DNA from: Armillaria gallica
Taxonomy: Eukaryota; Basidiomycota; Agaricomycetes; Agaricales; Physalacriaceae
Length of the DNA stretch: 64,000 bases
Direction: 5' to 3'
Assembly: GCA_037576215.1 (NCBI GenBank)
Contig: JBANDB010000016.1
Span: 682,001 to 746,000 of the forward strand
Shown: positions 23,144 to 34,070 of the stretch, piece after piece
Numbering within the stretch: the first letter of the stretch is position 1
Layout: every line of letters starts with the position of its first letter
Made by a program: the position numbers and the translations under genes
Notes under the pieces: generated by a model
The model's database searches: none
What the model saw: the letters and a program-made list of their open reading frames with translations, nothing else
Told to the model about the DNA's origin: nothing

Positions 23144-23566
23144 TATTAAACCTGAACTCCTATCAAGGGTAAACAATGGCTGTCTCACGTTCGGGCAGTC
23201 ACCAATGAGTCCCTTAAACAATAGGCATCAAGGAAAAGTCCTTAGCTGTCTGCAACAGATTAAGCGATAGTTTCAGTATAGATTAAAGTTAGCTTGAAGC
23301 TGGGGTACATACAGTGAGAGCTACTACTTAAGTATTTGAAGTGAGGGTTCTAATAATAGACCATGCAAAAGGGATAAGGTTTGTGAGCATGCACCATTGG
23401 AGTAGAAGCACGTGAATACGCAATAGCGAAGCGAGATTGTGTGCGAACGCAGAGATAACATGGGAATGTTGTCCTGCTGCTTCGATACCCCTATGATCAG
23501 CGGTCTGCTTGGTCTGGTTATGAAAGATAAGACAAGATAAAAGTAAAAAATGAATAAATCATGACA
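23144..23566 (-). repeat. 3' LTR of the chromovirus
   Basis: 423 bp. In element orientation it begins TGTCATGATTTATTC and ends GGTTTAATA. It differs from the 5' LTR at 14 positions by my count, nearly all CpG-type transitions, so the insertion is not recent or has decayed quickly. Confidence 0.9.
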
Positions 23567-23599
23567 TTACCCCCTCCTTAAGGCAGGCGTCCCAACTGC

Positions 23600-26500
23600 C
23601 ATTAAGGTATCTCCATCAGTTTGAAGGGTGATTTGGTTTCCGTGGATGGATTGTCATTACCTCCAAATAAGTCCCATAATGACTCTTGGTCATACCACAC
23701 CTTCCTCCCTGTAAAAGGACTTGTATAGGATTGCCAATCCTCTCATATGCTGCAGGTTGTGTTGACACGTTCAGAGAGGTACTCCTTAATGAGTTCGTCA
23801 GCATCCATGTCGCCTTCCTGTACCCAACTGTTTGATTCCGGTCCATAGCCCTTCCACTTAACAAAATAGTCTGTCACCGTGTTCAGTGGTTCCCCTCGTC
23901 TCCCTCAAACTCGACATTGTCTGCTGTTTAAGATTTTTTCGACTTCGTAGTGTTCTTTGCCATCTATAAGGTCTGGCAGTGGAGGAGGTGGTTGTTCCTG
24001 GTTGGGAAACACAGGGGGAGTGTATGGGGTGAGCAATGACTTGTTGAAGGTTGGATGAATTTTCCAGTTGGTTGGTAGTGCAAGAGTGTAAGCCGAAGCA
24101 CCTTTCTTGTTTTTGATCTCGAAAGGCCCTGTTCGTTTGTCATCAAGTTTTTTCTTCGGCCGGGGGAGATAGAGGTTGGATGTGTCAAGCCAGACCTTGT
24201 CGCCTATTTTGTATTTGATGGCTGGGCACTTCGATTTGTCATATTGTGCCTTCATTTGTAGTGCGGTCTTTTCGAGGGACTGTTTGGCAGCGGCATGGAT
24301 TTCTTGCATCTTGGAGATGAAGGTATTTGAGGCGGGGGTACAGAATGGTGCGGTGGTCTTTGTTCCTGGTAACACATTGGGGTTGTAGCCGTAGTTGACT
24401 TCAAAGGGGCTTTTGCCGGTAGAGGAGTGCACTCGATTGTTATGGGCAAACACGGCGAGTGAGAGCCATTCCGCCCAATCGGTCTGGAGATGGTTGACAA
24501 ACATGCGGAGGTATTTTTCAATTTCTTGATTAACCCTCTCAGTCTACCCATCTGTTTGGGGGTGGTAGGCTGTCAAGGCGTTGCCCTTGATTTGCAAGAG
24601 GTCGTAAAGGTCCTTCATGAATTTGGATATGAACACTGTCCCCCTGTCTGAAATGACGACTTGGGGCATTCCATGCTTGGTGTATACTTCATCTCATAAA
24701 ATCTTTGCCCACCCTTCCAACAATAGTTCGGTGGAGCACGTGACTGGGATGATCTCTTTCGAGAAACGATCCATGATCACCAGAATGGTGTCGTGGCCAT
24801 TGCTTTTGGGTAAACCTGTTACCATGTCTACTGAAATGTGGGTCCAGGGGCGAGAAGGTATTTCGTTGGGGTGGAGAGGTGCCGCCTTCGTTTGAGTGCT
24901 GCTTTTTGTGTGCTGACAAGTTTCGCAGGCTCGTACATAGGCTTCGATGTCCTTTTTCAGCTTCGGCCACCAGAACTCTCGTAACACGAGTTCTTTGGTC
25001 TTTTCAATACCTGGATGCCCGGCGGTGACATGATTGTGAGATCAGGTGATAATTTCCCCTCGTAGAGCATGGTCCTGGGGAACATAGATCCTGCCATCGT
25101 ACCAGATGAGTCCATCCTTCATCTTCATGCCACGGTCATGATTGACAGAACTGGTGACAGCGTTATCCCAGAGGTGAACTTTCCAGGTAGCGGTTTGTAC
25201 GTGTTGGTGTGTCTCTTTGAACGTGGGCATGATCATGGCCCTGAAGTGTTCTGGAGATAGGACTATGACTTGGTCATTGTCATCCTGCCCTTGGTCGTGG
25301 TCTGCTCGTCGGGAAAGTAGGTCAGCCTTTTTGTTGGCGGTTCCAGCTTTGTGATGGAGGGTGAAATGGTATTCAGCCAACTCGGTAATCCACTGAGCTT
25401 GGCATCGGTTTACCTTCTGGGGTTTTCGAAAGTACTGGAGGTTTTGGTGATCCGTCCAGATTTCGAAGTCTTGATACGTGCCCATTAAGTAATGTCTCCA
25501 CTCTTCAAGAGCGAGCATGATCACAAGGAGTTCTTTGTCGTAGATCTCATAGTTGTGTTTGGTGATGGAAAGAGATTTGGACAGGAATGAGACCAATCTC
25601 CATTTGCCGTCCTGCTCTTGAGAGAGCACTGCACCGATGGCTCCCTTGCTGGCATCCACCTCTACTCTGAACTTTCCCTCATTTGTTGGTATAGTGAGTA
25701 CGATGTCCTCAGCCAACTGCTTCTTCAACTGCTCGAACACCTCCTGCTGAGCCTTGCCCCACTTCCATGCATCGTTGCCCATTAATTGCATCATGGGTTT
25801 TATGATTTTGCTATAGTTTTTTATAAAGCGTCGGTAGAAGTTCGTAAACCTTAAGAACGATTGTAGTTCTTTTTTCTTGGTCGGTACTGGCCAGTTGAGG
25901 ATTCCCTTGATTTTGACAGGGTCCATCTGGATACTACCTTCGCTGATAATGACACCCAGATATTCCGTTTCCAGGACCTCAAACTCGCACTTTTTGGCTT
26001 TAAGGAACAGCTTGTGCTTTTGCAGGGTTGCCAGCACTTCCCGTACAATTCGACGATGTTCCTCTTTTGTCTTGGACATGATAAGGATGTCGTCGAGGTA
26101 GATGGTGACCTTCCCAGACGTGATGAGATCTTTAAAGATGTTGTTCATCATCCATTGGAAGGTGGCAGGCAAATTGGTGAGCCCAAAGAACATTACTGTC
26201 AGCTCATACAAGCCACGGTTGGTTCTGAAGGCTGCCTTCCACTCATCCCCTGTCTTGATACGAACGTTGTTGTACCCCCATCGCACGTCTAGTTTAGAGA
26301 AATATTTGGCACCGTGCAGCTTGTCCATAAGTTCTGAGATTAAGGGAAGTGGGTATCGATTTTTAATTGTCATCTCGTTGAGTTTCCAATAATCTTGAAC
26401 GGGTCTTAGTTTCCCGTCTTTCTTTTTGACGAAGAAGAATGGTGATGCCATGGGTGATTTGGAAGGTCATATCCTTCCGCTGGCTAGGTTCTCATCTAGG

Positions 26501-27560
26501 AATTTGTCCAGTTCCTCTTGTTCCTCCCGGTTAAGTGGGTAAACTTTGCAGTCCAGGTTGGCACTAGCGTTTGGGGTGAGTTCGATGGTGTGGTCCCATG
26601 ATTTCGGTTCCAGGAGTTCATCAAAGCTCTCTTTATTGAATAAGTCTTTGAAGTCTCGGCACCATTTGGGGACCATTTCCTCGAATGTTTTGGCTTTCTT
26701 GTCCGCATTTGCTTTGGCTGCTAAGTCATTGGCCACATGTCGCATTGCCCTGATACGAATAGCTTCCTCAAAGTTTATTGCGAGGATAGTGTCACTCTCC
26801 TCAAGCTCCTCGTCCCATTTGTCATATGGATCTGCATCTGGTAATGGGATCGGGGTGTGATGGCACTGGCATTGGACAAAGATCATTTTCCCAGTTTGCC
26901 AATTGATTAGCAGGTTGTGCCTTACTAACCAATTGTGCCTGAGGAAGACGTCATAGTCCTTTAGATCGGTGACCACTAGATCTATGCTTTCAGCGTGATC
27001 TCCGATGATGATGCGTAGTTGAGCAAAGGCAGTGATCTGTCCTGCGCTGTTTTTTGATCCGTCCGCATTGTATACAGTGATGGGCACCGCTGTTGCTTAG
27101 GTGGGGATATTGTGTTTTTTGACAAAGGCTCGGCTGATGGCGCTACTAGTGCAGCCGCTGTCGACTAGAGCCAATGAGGCAACGCGGGTGGTGCTTCCCA
27201 GAGCCTTGACCTGGATATCGGTCGTCAGGGCCTTTCCACCCCCACTCACTCAGCAGATGTAACGTTGGGGTTGTCGGAGCTCCTCCATCCATTCTAGTGC
27301 CTTAGTGCGTGTGGCCTCTCTTAAGCCGTCGACCATCTCATTGACTACCTCCCTGGTTCACATTTTATGGATCCAATTTCTTAGGATCGCTGTCGCTTCT
27401 GATTTAGTCCTTGCTTCTTTAACGCCTCGCAATGTCCATTTCGCTTCAAATGGTTTGAGCCACAGGTGCGGGACCTTCTCAGTCTTCACATCAGGGCCTA
27501 TCAGCTCAACTACCGTCGACTGGGTCGCCTCAGGAGGGTTTTGACTAGGTTTTTGGCTCA
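23600..27560 (-). pseudogene. pol: Retrotransposon pol polyprotein (PR-RT-RH-IN-chromodomain)
   Basis: Reading leftward: an aspartic protease with LALVDSGCTSSAISRAF (about 27,185-27,135); an RT with SPFFFVKKKDGKLRPVQDYW, FSKLDVRWGYNN and the catalytic YLDD (about 26,105-26,083); an RNase H with VDASKGAIGAVLSQ and YEIYDKELL...WTDHQNLQYF (25.67-25.43 kb); an integrase with the HHCC finger (GHPGIEKTK ... CETCQHTK, about 25.02-24.91 kb) and the DDE core (ISVDMVTGLP, ISDRGTVF, Glu in TERVNQEIEKYL); and a chromodomain, YEVEKILN then DYFVKWKGYGPESNSWV (about 23.95-23.80 kb). Stops interrupt at about 27,100, 26,468, 25,042, 24,697, 24,546 and 23,905, several reading as CGA to TGA. It is non-functional. 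Confidence 0.92.
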
Positions 27561-28289
27561 GTCAGAAGCTAGTATCATCTTCATCATTAGGAATCTCCTC
27601 AAGTTGTACCAGATGCCCCCTGTTTACTGCCTGGGTGCCAGCAGCTTCCCCCTGTTCATCAGCTGCACAGTATTCCTGTGAGTCATATCTCGAGGAGTCA
27701 TGTCTTAAGGATTCTTGATGCTCCTGGGCAGGATGCGGGGTACGTATCTGCTCTTGACCTCCCTTGGTGAGGCGTGGGGTGCGTTTCTCAGAGGGGTCAC
27801 CTCGGGCAACAGGCTCGACTTGTACTGAATGAACAGTTTTACCAGTCTCGCCAGCTCCCTCCGAGCCCACGGGGTCCCCCGTTGCTTTCGACACCTCAAT
27901 TCCTACAACTACCTCCTTGGTTGTGGTCGAAGTCTCTTCCTTCGACAACCTTGCACAGCCTCCCATTGGCAGGGGAGATGGGGTTACAATGTTGGTCTCC
28001 ACTCCCCCAAATAGCGAGGGGTCCCTGTCAATGGGTAGGGTTGCTTTTTCATCTGCTGCTTTTGCTCTTAACGAGCTACTTGCCGGATGTTTAGCTGGTT
28101 GCACAGTCCTGGGGTCAGCAGCCCCTGCTGCCGGTTTCGATTCTTTCTTGGTTTTGTTCTCAGTAGTGAAGTCGCAAATGGGTATATTCAAATGCATATT
28201 GATAACTACAGAAGTGCTATGAGTATTACAACCAGGCGACCAGGGCGCACCCGATGAAACCAAGTCCTTGGTCGAGTCAGTCAAATCGT

Positions 28290-30812
28290 TTACTGCTCGG
28301 CCCCGTCTTTTACATCCTTGACCTTCAAGTCCGTTTTCTTGTTCGTTGCTACATGGTCCCAGTAGAAATTGAAGCATCGTAGTGCCTCTTCCTTCGTCTT
28401 TGGCAACTTGGGGCAGTCTCGTTTGAAGTGTCCGACCTGACCGCATCGGAAGCACTTCACCTTTGCGCGTACTGCGTCGATATCCATGGGCTTGCCCGCC
28501 CCTCCATATGTTGTGCCAGTTCCCATCTGCTTTTCCGAGACACTGTTCTGCTGCTGCTGATTCACCTTTGTCGTCAGTGTCGGGTTTGTCTTTGCTTGCT
28601 GCTTCCAGTCCGCTGCTTTAGCACCCCCTTGCTCTGCCTTCTGCGTCCTCCAGTTATGATCGATCCATAGTATATGCCGTTTCCAGTCTTGGTAACTCAC
28701 TGGGAGCTCCCTGTCTGTTGCATAGATGATGTCTTTAGTGGTTGAATGGCATGCCTTCTTAACTTGGGCTACCATCATCTGGTCAATCCCAATGACTCCC
28801 GCCTCAAAGGCTAGTGATTCGAATTGCTGGAAGAATAAGTCACTGTCAAGGAAGGTGTTCTGCCTAAGCTTTTCCCACTGTGCAAACTTGATTTCCGTGT
28901 TCACGTCCTTCCAGAACCTTCATCTGACTTCCTCCACAAACTGCTCGTAGGCTGGGTAGAACTGGAACCCATTGATGTCCCTTCCTAGCTCTCATGCACA
29001 TAGTTCCCACCACACCTGGGCATCTTTGCCAAAGCGCAACATGCAGAAGATAACCTTGTGGAGGTGGTATCGGAAGTACTGGTTGAACACCGAAAAGTAC
29101 ATGTCACACTGTGAGAAGAACCAGGCGATATCATTGGAGTCACCATTGAAGTTCTCGGGCTCCTTCACCATGTTCGGCTTTAGCGCTGCCCAGGGTCCTG
29201 GATCTGCTGTGTCAAGAACCCATGGAGCAGGGGGATCTGGGGGCCCTGGTGGTGGCGGATATCGCAGTGGTGCCCACCTCTGAGGAATAACAAGTGGTGC
29301 CGCCAGTGGTCCAGAGGGTGGTTGTGGTTTACTAGGCGGCTGGGGCACGTTTGATGGTCCAGCGCCGTCATCAGCGTTTGTGGCGGCGAAGAGCCTGGGC
29401 TGCCCTTGGGTGCCTGGTGGTCCGTACCCTCAGGGGTATGCGTAACTTGATGCCATGGCAGCATAGCCTGGTTGCCACCTTGGGTAGTCAGGCATGGCAA
29501 CCCTCAGCAGCGGTACTGGGGGTTCGTCATCCATTGGTTCCGGCATATACGTCACCAGTGGTAGATCAATCTGGGGTCGCTGATACCTGGCTGGTACCTC
29601 GGCATGGCAGTCCTGATAAATCATGTTATAAGCGACACAGGCGAAATGAGCGGCTTCTTCCTTCAATATATAGCTATATCCATAATGTGCATAATCTTTC
29701 CTGGCTGGCGTCAAGGCCCAATCTTGATCTGCTAGTAATTCTTGCCTAAAGTGCTCAAAGAGCTCCCCTAGGGACGCGGCGAGGAGGACGGTGGGGACCT
29801 GAACTAATTTGCCCGTCGACAGGAGGTACAACGCCCAGGTGATGGTTATCGGGGTGGTCGGCTGGGGGAGTGTTCGGGACTTCGAGGGTTGGGACGGGGC
29901 TGGGGGAGGGGCTCCTTCCTCTGACACCGTTGACATGCTCTTTGACAGGGAGTATCTCGGTTCTGGAGCTATTGGCGGTGTGGTATGCTATCTCTCCCTG
30001 GTCATCGATGCTGGGGGAATCACCTGCCCCGACATCGATTCTTCTGAACTCTGCCACTCGCTCTGCCTCTGCTCTTCTCCTTTCGCGATCATACTGGCTG
30101 AGTCCCTGCTCGTCGACCTGGTACCATGCCTCGAGCTCCTGCATGATGTCAGCTGCTGACCTTGGCAGCTCCCTTCTTCGCCTTGGGATGGCGAGCCTGT
30201 TCAAGGTCCCTGGGGTTCCTCGAACAGGGAACTCGGGTGGCGAAGACTGTCCAGTGGGGATCGGGGGAGTAGGAGATCATGTCGTGATTCATACTGGGGT
30301 ATCCCAATAGTGAGGGATGGCATAGGGGTTTGAGTGGTAGTCGAGGAAGGCAGTAAAGGGTAGGTTGAGGTTGTCCCAGATGAGGTCGAGCTCGGAAGTG
30401 GAACTGACGCGAATCTCATAGGGGTCCGGGGTGACCGCTGGTACTCTGCTACCCCCAAGACGACTGCTGGCAGGTTGCTCTGCGGCTGGGGATGTGCCAG
30501 GGCCTGTTCGCCCCAAGCCAAGTCGGACAAGGTACCTTGCCAAGTCTGCGGCAGTAGGAACATCTCATGCTGCTGGATGGGGGGTAGCGCCGGTGGACTG
30601 GTGAGGGGAGGGCAGGTTGGTAGAAAGCTTAATAAGGGGGAGTCTTGCTCCGGAAGTACCTCCATCGCTTCCTTCCTGAACGCTGACCTCCACCTCCCCA
30701 GGAACATCTTCTTCGTTTCTCCTGTCGAGGCTAGAGTGCCCGTGGACGGTTGGGGCTCATGGCGGTATGGGTGGGTAGAAGTGTGCCAGTGGTGGCTGCT
30801 GTGGGAGGACAT
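28290..30812 (-). pseudogene. gag: Retrotransposon gag with proline-rich pre-gag, disrupted
   Basis: The capsid-like part starts near 29.17 kb (KEPENFNGDSNDIAWFFSQC, then QVWWELCA) and continues past stops at 28,992 and 28,920 into WEKLRQNTFLDSDLFFQQFE. A CCHC zinc knuckle, CFRCGQVGHFKRDC, lies at about 28,454-28,413. Upstream, 30.8-29.4 kb is Pro/Ser-rich and open in alternating frames (SPSPSPVPTLEVPNTPPADH and similar), so it has at least two frame breaks. An 890-nt acidic and Lys/Glu-rich spacer follows the knuckle (28.3-27.56 kb) before the protease. Confidence 0.85.
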
Positions 30813-30969
30813 AGTTTAGAGGTGGTGGTGGATACTGAATTCTTCTGTTGTGCCTGCGGCGAGTTGTCCTTTGATAGTGTATAATGGCCAATACAAGGGT
30901 GGCTGAGAAAAATGCTAGCCCGACACCAAGGTATACTGCGGATAGTAGAATCTCGAGTGTCGTCGACAT
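30757..30969 (-). CDS. Small single-pass membrane protein ORF 5' of gag
   Basis: The first ORF after the 5' LTR begins with ATG at 30969 and encodes 70 aa. It has a short start, then a continuous hydrophobic stretch of about 25 residues (ILLSAVYLGVGLAFFSATLV and on to LAIIHY), then a strongly basic RTTRRRHNRR and a Pro-rich tail (PPPPLNYVLPQQPPL). The positive-inside rule predicts a cytosolic C-terminus. Such an ORF is not part of the standard gag-pol plan. It is open although gag and pol are broken, but it is short, so chance survival is possible. The function is unknown. Confidence 0.45.
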   Translation of the reverse strand: MSTTLEILLSAVYLGVGLAFFSATLVLAIIHYQRTTRRRHNRRIQYPPPPLNYVLPQQPPLAHFYPPIPP

Positions 30970-31014
30970 CTGTAGGCTCTGGTTAAGGAGCAAAAGGGTA
31001 AGCTTCGAGCTAAT

Positions 31015-31437
31015 TATTAAACCTGAACTCCTATCAAGGGTAAACAACAGCTGTCTCGCGTTCGGGCAGTCACCAATGAGTCCCTTAAACAATAGGCATC
31101 AAGGCAAAGTCCTTAGCTGTCTGCAACAGATTAAGCGATAGTTTCAGTATAGATTAAAGTTAGCTTGAAGCTGGGGTACATACAGTGAGAGCTACTACTT
31201 AAGTATTTGAAGTGAGGGTTCTAATAATAGACCATGCAAAAGGGATAAGGTTTGTGAGCATGCACCATTGGAGTAGAAGCGTGTGAATACACAATAGCGA
31301 AGTGAGATTGTGTGCGAACGCAGAGATAACATGGGAATGTCGTCCTGCTGCTTCAATACCCCTATGATCAGTGGTCTGCTCAGTCTGGTTATGAAAGATA
31401 AGACAAGATAAAAGTAAAAAATGAATAAATCGTGACA
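31015..31437 (-). repeat. 5' LTR of the chromovirus
   Basis: 423 bp, same length as the 3' LTR, TGTCA...TTTAATA in element orientation. The internal region starts ATTAGCTCGAAGCTTACC. No standard tRNA primer site is recognised there, so the priming mode is unclear. Confidence 0.9.
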
Positions 31438-31442
31438 CTAAT

Positions 31443-32345
31443 GCACCTCCTTATCTATGACCTGGACAGCTGAAACCCATGTTCGATATGCCAAAAAATC
31501 CAAAATACATTTACTTTCCATTTTGCATTGCCTGCCAGTCTTTTCATGCTCTTCTGACAATTCCAGAGCTCGTGTCCAGCTTCCCTGTTTTGGGTATTTT
31601 ATAACCACTCATCAGTAATTGGATTTTGGGATTTATTTGTGGGCCATTTACATAACAGCTGCTATTACATCTTCTCTAGAATATATTTTGCTGTCCAACA
31701 AAAAATAAATCAAGCAAAACAGTACAGGATTGGACGAAGGAGACTTGATTCTTTTCAGGGTGTCCAGCTTCCTGATCAGGCACAGTAGTGCCAAACTGTC
31801 TGGACAGGGGCTATACTCCAGGTTGGCTTAGCTAATTTTGGGTACTGGCAACACCCGGTTCCGGAACGTGAGCTGACTAAGCCCATTTTTGGCTATTTCG
31901 ACAGCAAATTAAGGTCAATTGCTTCAACTCTTATCAATAGACTCTCCTATCACCTTGTAAAGCTCCATAAAAGTTTAAGTAATATAGCTGCACCATTTTA
32001 CCTGGAATAGAACTCCTCTTCACTGTCATACTGCCCATCAACATCAACATCTATGACTTGTTACTATTTCATCAGAAGTGTGATGGGCAGCCTTGATCTT
32101 TGCGAATTGATATTTTTGCTGCGCAGATCACTGTTTTGTGGTACCAGAATATTAGAGAGTTAGAACAATGCCCCATGAAGTGTTCCATATGCTTGAAAGG
32201 TGTGCAAAGGCATGAAAAGCAGTGACATGTTTGTTTGGTTCTGTTTGCAGTGCCATTGGACTGCTCATCCAAATGCACCTCATACAAGCTTCCACATTGC
32301 TTGTATCACTTCGAAAAAATTACAGGATATTATTTTGAAATTAAA
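31443..32345. other. AT-rich, CpG-poor spacer
   Basis: No coding segment recognised. It contains the right arm of the distant inverted repeat (31761-31777). Confidence 0.4.
31761..31777 (-). repeat. Right arm of the 9.5-kb-spaced inverted repeat
   Basis: TGTCCAGCTTCCTGATC is the exact reverse complement of 22211-22227. See the left arm for interpretation. Confidence 0.5.
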
Positions 32346-32458
32346 TACATGTATTCTTCAGGGCACATTTTTTCTAAAAGCACTTTTAATGCCATAAATG
32401 CACTGAAACTATGGTTATATGAGGCCTAAAAAATAAAGTGCTCTGAAGAATACATGTA
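32346..32458. repeat. Foldback (hairpin-forming) sequence
   Basis: Perfect 16-bp arms TACATGTATTCTTCAG (32346-32361) and CTGAAGAATACATGTA (32443-32458) enclose 81 bp. Imperfect pairing extends about 12 bp further inward (GGCACATTTTTT against AAAAAATAAAGTGCT). It could be a small degraded MITE; no target duplication is evident. Confidence 0.6.
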
Positions 32459-33600
32459 AAATCATCCTTGGAGTAAAAGACTCCTGCAAAAGTAGTCATG
32501 AATCTTCCTCCCTCGAGCTGCAGTAGGTGCATCCATGAAACTGGTATATTTTGGACCCTGATCGAGATCGCTTGGAGTGTGAATTTTGGTGGGGGTTGCC
32601 GGTGCCCACTAATTTGCGGTGATTGGCGAGCCTGCGGCATGCTTCAGCTGGAATGCTGGGTGGCTGAAAATGATCACCGTTGTGGCTGAAGAAATCGCTC
32701 TTTCCGATTTCTTCCTATTGGTCTGCAGATATGGTATTTGCTCATCAAAAATTCCCTTGACGTCTTTTCAGTACCAGGACTGACCAACTCTGTCACGAAA
32801 CACTCCGCACTCCATTCCTTCTCTTTCATCTTTCTTGAACTCATGTAAGGTGGATGAACATTACGATGCTATTGGTCCACCAGGAACAAGCCAGTGAGAC
32901 AGTGCCAGATTGCATCAACCAGCAAGTGTGCACCAATATTCTCTTACAGACAATTCTCTTTGTCCTTTGAACACTGCGCTACTGAGCGTGCTTGGCATAC
33001 TCCAGAAGGTACAAGAGGAGACGAGTGTCTCTGGGAAGTACAGGTTCACAAGCATATGGTATGTCCTTGCTACATCAATGACTGCCTTTTTGCTAAGTAA
33101 TCACTCATCAGTGAGTACTGTGTTAAGTGTCAAGATTCAGCTTCAAGCTTCGAATATTCAAGACTCATAGTATGTATATTATGGGCCAATGATTCTGTCC
33201 TGCCGCAACGTTTCAACTTCCAGCAAGCAAGGGCATGGCGTTTGAAAGTGGTGCTGTTCTTGGGTGAAGTGGAGGATGCACAGGCGGGTGCATCGTACGT
33301 ACCTCTCATGCTGATGACCTTCATAGCTGATTTTTGCAACATCCAGACTTGGGACGGTTGGAACGGTGCCACCGATACAACCCATGGTATTCTTGGTGAC
33401 GATGTTTGTGCTGCTGCAATATATCGACATCCTGCGAGTGTTGTGCTATTATCAGTAGATACTTCTGGTTTTACATTTCAGCCTTCCTTGTCGACGGTTG
33501 ATGCTCATGAGGGAAGCACCGCTGCGGTTGATGGCGCTGCCCGACGACCTTTTATTGATAAATTGTGCTACTCCAGAGGTACGTGCACTAATTGATATCT
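32459..33600. other. unresolved region with one ORF
   Basis: A plus-strand ORF at 33242-33595 continues an open frame from about 33,130 (LIVCILWANDSVLPQRFNFQ ... MKVVLFLGEVEDAQAGASYV). It lacks any family I recognise. It runs up to the duplicated segment that follows and could be one exon of a decayed gene. Confidence 0.3.
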
Positions 33601-34070
33601 CGCTCTGTTTTGGCTAATGGCCGGGTGTAAGACTTGATGTTGACAGTCGAAAGGCAGGGCTGAAGAGCATAAGGCTAAGGATTAATAGGTACGGCTGTGT
33701 TTTATTAAATCAGTACTATGTATGCTAATGTGGCATCTCTTATTTCAGGAATATCAAAACAGATGGGCTAGCAAGCTCAGGGTAATGGATAGTTATCTTA
33801 GCTGTTCTTGACAGAGTGAGTGGCACTGGTCATATCTCAGTATTTCGGCCAGACAGCCACCCATCAATAGCTTCCCCCGAGGTGTGTGGCCCGCTCGTTC
33901 TGACTAATGACTGGGGTAGGACTCGAAGTTGACAGTTGACAGTCGAAAGGCGTCATTGAAGAGCGTCAGGCTAAAGATACAAAGGTACAGAGACTTTGTT
34001 TTATTAAATTCGTACATGGTAAGCTATGTTACTCTAGCACTATCGAAACGGATGGACAAGGAGGGTAGAG
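33601..34070 (+). repeat. Local direct duplication, about 180 bp, two copies
   Basis: 33,601-33,780 and 33,892-34,070 align: GCTAATGGCCGGGTGTAAGACT with ACTAATGACTGGGGTAGGACT, then TTGACAGTCGAAAGGC, AGAGCATAAGGCTAA with AGAGCGTCAGGCTAA, TTTTATTAAAT, and CAAAACAGATGGGC with CGAAACGGATGGAC. The second copy carries an extra TTGACAG. Differences again include CpG/TpG pairs. The duplicated piece looks exon-plus-intron-like but the gene is not recognised. Confidence 0.65.

Larger units (their letters stand above)
23144..31437 (-). mobile_element. Ty3/gypsy chromovirus LTR retrotransposon, full-length, inactive
   Basis: An 8.3-kb element on the minus strand with 423-bp LTRs at both ends, flanked by a 5-bp target duplication (CTAAT on the plus strand, at 23139-23143 and 31438-31442). 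Internal order in transcription direction: 5' LTR, a small membrane-protein ORF, a long proline-rich pre-gag, gag with zinc knuckle, protease, reverse transcriptase, RNase H, integrase, chromodomain, polypurine tract (AAGGAGGGGGTAA, 23,578-23,566), 3' LTR. Integrase followed by a chromodomain identifies a chromovirus; such elements target heterochromatin. Many in-frame stops show it cannot produce a working polyprotein. Confidence 0.92.

Noticed and set aside
27774..28222. Plus-strand ORFs in the retroelement spacer
   Set aside because: Antisense to the gag-pol spacer; no independent signal.
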